Position numbers and translations under genes: made by a program. Positions 45,816 through 49,294 of a stretch of DNA of 49,294 nt are shown one piece after another. The stretch comes from Gammaproteobacteria bacterium (GTDB lineage: Bacteria; Pseudomonadota; Gammaproteobacteria; Pseudomonadales; Azotimanducaceae): NCBI GenBank assembly GCA_002690865.1, contig NZGG01000042.1, positions 1 to 49,294 of the forward strand, read 5' to 3'. The notes beneath the pieces were generated by a model. The model searched no databases and was not told where the DNA came from. It was given only the letters and a program-made list of their open reading frames with translations. Position 1 is the first letter of the stretch. The number at the start of each line of letters is the position of its first letter.

Positions 45816-47408
45816 CTACTCCCACTCTATAGTCGCTGGTGGCTTTGAGGAAATATCATAAGTTACTCGAGAGATTCCGCTAATTTCATTAATTATCCGA
45901 GTAGAGACTCGCTCCAAAAAATCATAAGGTAATCGAGCCCAGCGAGCAGTCATAAAATCGATCGTTTCAACCGCTCGGAGAGCTACCACATACTCATATC
46001 GGCGCGCATCACCAACGACACCTACAGAGCGTACTGGCAAGAAAACGGCAAATGCTTGACTCACTTGATCATAAAGATCTGCTTCCCGCAGTTCTTGCAT
46101 ATAAATATTGTCCGCCGCTCGAAGCATATCTGCGTATTCTTTTTTAATTTCGCCCAAAATCCTTACTCCAAGCCCAGGACCTGGGAACGGATGGCGATAA
46201 ACCATTTCATGACTGAGACCAAGCACGACACCAATCCTTCTAACTTCATCTTTGAACAACTCCCTTAAGGGTTCAACCAATTTGAGTTTCATGAAGTCTG
46301 GTAAGCCCCCCACATTATGATGGGATTTGATGACATGAGCCTGTCCATCTAGATTACCCGCTGACTCAATAACATCAGGGTAGATAGTCCCTTGAGCTAA
46401 AAAGTTAGCATCTGGAATTTTTGCAGCTTCTTCGTCGAAAATCTGGATAAATGTATTACCAATGATTTTCCGTTTTTCCTCCGGGTCAGAGATGCCTTGA
46501 AGCTTTTCAAGAAACTTATCTTCTGCATTCACGGTGACTAAATTGAGTTCCATGGCTGCACCCTTCCACCCTCTAACCATATTTACAACCTGGTCTACCT
46601 CATCTAGACGGAGTAAACCATTGTCTACAAAGACACAAGTCAGTTGATCCCCAATTGCTTGCGATAAAAGCGCAGCAACAACACTAGAATCAACTCCCCC
46701 CGAGAGCCCGAGTACCACGCGATCTCTGCCAACCTGTTTTCGTAGTGATCTAACAAGATCATCTACGATGTTTCTAGACGTCCAAAGCGCTTGACAGTTA
46801 CATACTTCCTTAACGAAGCGATCGATAATTGCCGAGCCCTGTACTGTGTTATTTACCTCTGGATGAAACTGCAAACCGTAGAACTTACGGGATTCATCCA
46901 TCATAAATGCAATCTTCGTATTTTCACTACTGCCACCAATACTGAAACCCGGTGGCACCGCAACGACCTCATCACCGTGACTCATCCAAACATTAAGATA
47001 AGGATGGATATTGATTCCATCCTCTAGATCCCCAAATAATTGATTCTTGGTAAATAGTTCAACCTGCGCATAACCGAATTCGCTTTTAGCGCCCGTCTCA
47101 ACCTGACCACCCAATTGCTTAGCCATGATTTGCATACCATAACAAATACCTAAGATAGGAACTCCCATAGTATAGATGTATCGTGGGGGCTCAAAAGTAT
47201 CCATTGCATTAACCGAGTCAGGACCGCCCGATAAAATGATCGCGGCAGGATCAAAATCTCGAGTCCATTTCTCAGCTAGATCATAAGAATGGATTTCACA
47301 ATAAATACCAGACTCCCTAACTCGACGCGCGATTAATTGTGTATATTGCGAACCAAAATCAAGTATCAGTATTTTTTCTTTATGTATGTCATTGTTCGGG
47401 GGAGACAT
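45816..47408 (-). CDS. guaA: GMP synthase (glutamine-hydrolysing)
   Basis: Converts XMP to GMP with ATP and glutamine. The N-terminal class I amidotransferase has Cys in [15 protein letters not shown] and His/Glu in FHPEVNNT. The ATP pyrophosphatase P-loop is [15 protein letters not shown], and the C-terminal dimerisation domain ends [18 protein letters not shown]. 530 residues. The start is ATG. guaB, the usual partner, is not upstream here. The haloperoxidase gene begins four bases after its stop and borrows its last codons as a ribosome-binding site, so they may be cotranscribed. Confidence 0.97.
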   Translation of the reverse strand: MSPPNNDIHKEKILILDFGSQYTQLIARRVRESGIYCEIHSYDLAEKWTRDFDPAAIILSGGPDSVNAMDTFEPPRYIYTMGVPILGICYGMQIMAKQLGGQVETGAKSEFGYAQVELFTKNQLFGDLEDGINIHPYLNVWMSHGDEVVAVPPGFSIGGSSENTKIAFMMDESRKFYGLQFHPEVNNTVQGSAIIDRFVKEVCNCQALWTSRNIVDDLVRSLRKQVGRDRVVLGLSGGVDSSVVAALLSQAIGDQLTCVFVDNGLLRLDEVDQVVNMVRGWKGAAMELNLVTVNAEDKFLEKLQGISDPEEKRKIIGNTFIQIFDEEAAKIPDANFLAQGTIYPDVIESAGNLDGQAHVIKSHHNVGGLPDFMKLKLVEPLRELFKDEVRRIGVVLGLSHEMVYRHPFPGPGLGVRILGEIKKEYADMLRAADNIYMQELREADLYDQVSQAFAVFLPVRSVGVVGDARRYEYVVALRAVETIDFMTARWARLPYDFLERVSTRIINEISGISRVTYDISSKPPATIEWE

Positions 47409-47435
47409 AAATACGCTGCCAGTGAACCAAGGTTA

Positions 47436-47464
47436 AGTATATTCCAGCACGCTCTTAGCCAAAA
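47436..47464 (-). promoter_or_regulatory. candidate guaA promoter
   Basis: Minus-strand TATACT (47441-47436) is a good -10 box, 27 bases before the guaA ATG. A TTGGCT 15 bases upstream is only a fair -35 and lies within a hairpin. The -10 is credible; the rest is tentative. Confidence 0.35.
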
Positions 47465-47506
47465 GGGCTAAAACTGCGCGAACTAGTAACCCACCGGGTT
47501 TCGCAG
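47455..47506 (-). terminator. paired hairpins between the lipoprotein remnant and guaA
   Basis: Two inverted repeats stand side by side. CTGCG (47474-47478) pairs with CGCAG (47502-47506), enclosing a nested AACCC/GGGTT stem; read on the minus strand it is followed by TTTT. Then TTAGCC/GGCTAA (47455-47460 with 47466-47471), a perfect 6-bp stem with a 5-base loop. The first could end transcription coming from the genes to the right before guaA. The U run is short, so this is a candidate only. Confidence 0.4.
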
Positions 47507-47539
47507 CTCAATCAACCCGTACTTCCTTCTAATAGCACC

Positions 47540-47782
47540 CTAACAGGACGAAGATTGGTTCATGTTGGACTGAGAAATTACCTCAGCATCCTTTTTATTG
47601 ACACCACAATCTACTAGCATTTTTTTTCTTTCTACTTCGCTTTGTTTGTCGCTTGTATAACTTTCACACAGTTCTTAAGCGGCTAATCGGTTCTTCTCTA
47701 AACAAGGTCACGGTAATTGCTTTTCACCCGCACAAGCAGAAACTAAAATAATTAGCGAAAACAAGAAATAGAGTTTTCGAAG
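47540..47782 (-). pseudogene. decayed small lipoprotein gene
   Basis: One minus-strand frame from 47782 to the TAG at 47540 reads LRKLYFLFSLIILVSAC followed by AGEKQLP, which is a textbook lipoprotein signal and lipobox. It then meets TGA, runs PCLEKNRLAA, meets TAA, and continues ELCESYTSDKQSEVERKKML to the end NQSSSC in the same frame. No ATG, GTG or TTG precedes the signal at the right place. The second part is Cys-containing and hydrophilic, as expected of the mature chain. I read it as a gene of about 80 codons inactivated by two nonsense changes and loss of its start. This explains most of the 465-base gap between guaA and the next gene. Confidence 0.6.
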
Positions 47783-47873
47783 AAGGGTGAGAGGCAGAAA
47801 TCACTTCGGCTTCAACCAAAGCATCTATAAACCAGTCATGATTCAGTCAAAGAGCAAACCGGTGAATCCTACT

Positions 47874-48461
47874 TTACTCGGAAAGAATATACTTTTTGGC
47901 AATGAGGTCAGTCATCCGATCACCATAAGACTGCATATTCAGACTTTCTAAAGCATCTCTTAAAAGCTGTCCCAACTGTTCTGTGGCCTCAGTCACCTCA
48001 TCATCCGTTTCAATTGTGGTATTCAAACCTTTTCCGAATACATAAAATTTTGACAGTATTTCTACTGGCAACCATGAATTTATATCTCCCCGCGTGCCGC
48101 CAACAGCCATTTCAGATTCTATATCAGACGACTTGGACTGCTTATGATCAATAATTCCTTGCTCCAGCACGGACTCCAGGTGCCTACTTAGATAAAAAAC
48201 ATAGTTCTTTTTTATTTCAATCAGGTGTTCTTGAGAATCGCTTCCGTTCTTCAACACATCGTATAGCTCTTTACCTGAGAAACCTAGGATATTTCCTTTA
48301 CCCGTCTGAACAGGCTGCGACTCTTTTTGACTTCGAACACGATTCGCGAAACGCTCTAATTGTTTGGTTTTTGTCCATAAATAGAACAAACATGCGAAAA
48401 TTATTAGCAAGATCACAACAACAATAAAAAATAGCGCACCCCCAATCAAAGACTGGCTCAT
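47874..48461 (-). CDS. single-pass membrane protein of unknown function
   Basis: I do not recognise this 195-residue protein. It has one N-terminal hydrophobic helix (about 5-29, GGALFFIVVVILLIIFACLF), a basic stop-transfer stretch (KTKQLERFANRVRSQK) and a mostly helical soluble part of about 150 residues with FSGKELYDVL and LGQLLRDALESLNMQ. Topology by the positive-inside rule puts the soluble part in the cytoplasm. The ATG has no strong Shine-Dalgarno. It follows the next gene by 32 bases on the same strand, and both are membrane-anchored helical proteins, so they may work together. Confidence 0.75.
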   Translation of the reverse strand: MSQSLIGGALFFIVVVILLIIFACLFYLWTKTKQLERFANRVRSQKESQPVQTGKGNILGFSGKELYDVLKNGSDSQEHLIEIKKNYVFYLSRHLESVLEQGIIDHKQSKSSDIESEMAVGGTRGDINSWLPVEILSKFYVFGKGLNTTIETDDEVTEATEQLGQLLRDALESLNMQSYGDRMTDLIAKKYILSE

Positions 48462-48493
48462 AGGTAATTGCCTCTCGTTCGATAAATTATTTA

Positions 48494-49294
48494 TTACTCA
48501 CTTCTAGACAAATCTTTAAACACTGATTCCATTTCTGCTTGCTTAATCACATAAAGATCCTGAATTTTTTTCTCAACAGTGACTAGAATTTTGTTAACGT
48601 CTTTCACTTGCATATCTAAAGAAGACTGAGCGTTTTCTAAAGGTTTTAGTTTAACGGATTTTTCAATTAATTTTTCTATTTCATCTACACCACCAGTCAA
48701 ACTTTTTAATATAGACGCCTGAGCCTTTAGTATATTTGCATTCTGCTCTGAGATAGCCTCTTTCGTATTCACCTCTTCACGTTTTAAATCTTGACTTGAT
48801 TGAGCAAGGGAGCTTTGAAGCTTACCTAAATTCGAGTTCACCTGATCATTCTGCTCAATTACCTGTTGAATTTTTACTTCCATCTCCGCTATCGTTTCAA
48901 TTCCATCGGCAAGCTGGATTCCCCTTTTTGCCACAGCCATCAACACTCGATCAAGCTCATCTACTTTCTGCGCAATACTCATAGACATAACAATAAAAAA
49001 AGTAATGGATACAATCATGACAATACCAGTCACCCCGCTCAAAGTTAAAATGAGATTCTTGGCCTGCTTCAACTGTTGCTCATAAGGATTGGATAGATTA
49101 TCTAATTTCGTCAGAAGTTTTTCAGTAAGAGCCTCTTCGACAACTATTTTTCCCTTTTCTAAGTTGACTATATCTGCCTGCTCGATACTTTCTGTTGAAT
49201 CGTCATCAGTTTCGATCTCTTTTTGAATGGTTTCTTCCGGGGCGGCTTCTTCCGAGGCAGTTTCTTCCGGGGCGGCTTTTTCCGGGGCGGCTTC
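48494..49294 (-). CDS. membrane-anchored coiled-coil protein with acidic Ala-Pro-Glu repeats (5' end off window)
   Basis: The frame is open from the right edge to 48494 (266 residues in view), so the TTG at 49072 is internal and not the start. The visible N-terminal part is EAAPEKAAPEETASEEAAPE and then a very acidic linker (about residues 20-40). One membrane helix (NLILTLSGVTGIVMIVSITF, about 78-100) follows, and then a long coiled coil with heptads through DELDRVL, VEQNDQVNSNL and VNKILVTVEKKIQ. Function unknown. The acidic repeat before a single helix and coiled coil suggests a type II envelope protein with a cytoplasmic N-terminus. It is followed at 32 bases by another membrane protein. 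Confidence 0.75.
   Translation of the reverse strand, partial: EAAPEKAAPEETASEEAAPEETIQKEIETDDDSTESIEQADIVNLEKGKIVVEEALTEKLLTKLDNLSNPYEQQLKQAKNLILTLSGVTGIVMIVSITFFIVMSMSIAQKVDELDRVLMAVAKRGIQLADGIETIAEMEVKIQQVIEQNDQVNSNLGKLQSSLAQSSQDLKREEVNTKEAISEQNANILKAQASILKSLTGGVDEIEKLIEKSVKLKPLENAQSSLDMQVKDVNKILVTVEKKIQDLYVIKQAEMESVFKDLSRSE
49205..49294 (-). repeat. degenerate Ala-Pro-Glu coding repeat
   Basis: Units of GCCGCCCCGGAA (AAPE) with GAA, AAA or ACT/TCG variants recur four times up to the window edge. They are G+C-rich in an A+T-rich region and in frame. More copies probably lie outside the window. Confidence 0.75.

Noticed and set aside
47540-47782. Selenocysteine reading of the TGA in the lipoprotein remnant
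   Set aside because: A TAA follows ten codons later in the same frame and no start codon is present, so decay explains it better.

Overview
The window looks like a chromosomal segment of an uncultured, probably marine, gammaproteobacterium. The gene order rpoE-rseA-rseB-(rseC position)-mucD-lepA-lepB-rnc-era-recO with nadB divergent is the arrangement known from Pseudomonas and relatives. rpsP-rimM-trmD-rplS, xerD/dsbC/hom and prfB-lysS are also typical of this class. Base composition is near 40% G+C by eye, except for one gene that is much richer. I saw no rRNA, tRNA, CRISPR array, insertion sequence or phage gene.

Layout. 1-1046: start of a Lys-rich histone-H1-like repeat protein running off the left edge, then adk. 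1323-12899: a long co-directional minus-strand block, rpoE to rlmD, joining envelope-stress control (sigma-E, RseA, RseB, a very small protein at the RseC position, MucD) to LepA, signal peptidase, RNase III, Era, RecO, AcpS, CysM and RlmD. 12994-16466: nadB, sdhE, ygfZ and ung. 16459-22409: lysS, prfB (with its programmed frameshift), hom, alaC, dsbC. 22525-27069: xerD facing the rpsP-rimM-trmD-rplS operon, and ffh. 27221-29359: ypjD-like and CorC-like membrane proteins behind a perfect Fur-box-like palindrome. 29419-36843: leuA with a Leu-rich leader peptide and competing hairpins, a gamma carbonic anhydrase, a probably leaderless Nudix gene, purL and tadA. 36851-42060: an accessory stretch with an exported coiled-coil protein, an acyltransferase, two alpha/beta hydrolases, a CsgG-like protein and an unknown gene. 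42044-45811: a G+C-rich lipoprotein gene that fuses a seven-repeat FG-GAP propeller and an ASPIC/UnbV domain to a vanadium haloperoxidase-like domain, 4 bases behind guaA. 47409-47873: a decayed small lipoprotein gene and hairpins. 47874-49294: two membrane-anchored proteins of unknown function, the second running off the right edge with Ala-Pro-Glu repeats.

Most genes are housekeeping: translation (lysS, prfB, rpsP, rplS, rimM, trmD, rlmD, lepA, tadA), secretion and envelope quality control (ffh, lepB, mucD, rpoE-rseAB, dsbC), nucleotide and cofactor synthesis (adk, guaA, purL, nadB), amino-acid synthesis (cysM, hom, alaC, leuA) and DNA maintenance (recO, ung, xerD). The points most worth following are the haloperoxidase fusion in foreign-looking DNA, the leuA leader, the Fur-like operator, the miniature RseC-position protein and the leaderless Nudix promoter. 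Several starts were moved from the longest reading frame on the basis of ribosome-binding sites or family N-termini; these are stated entry by entry.
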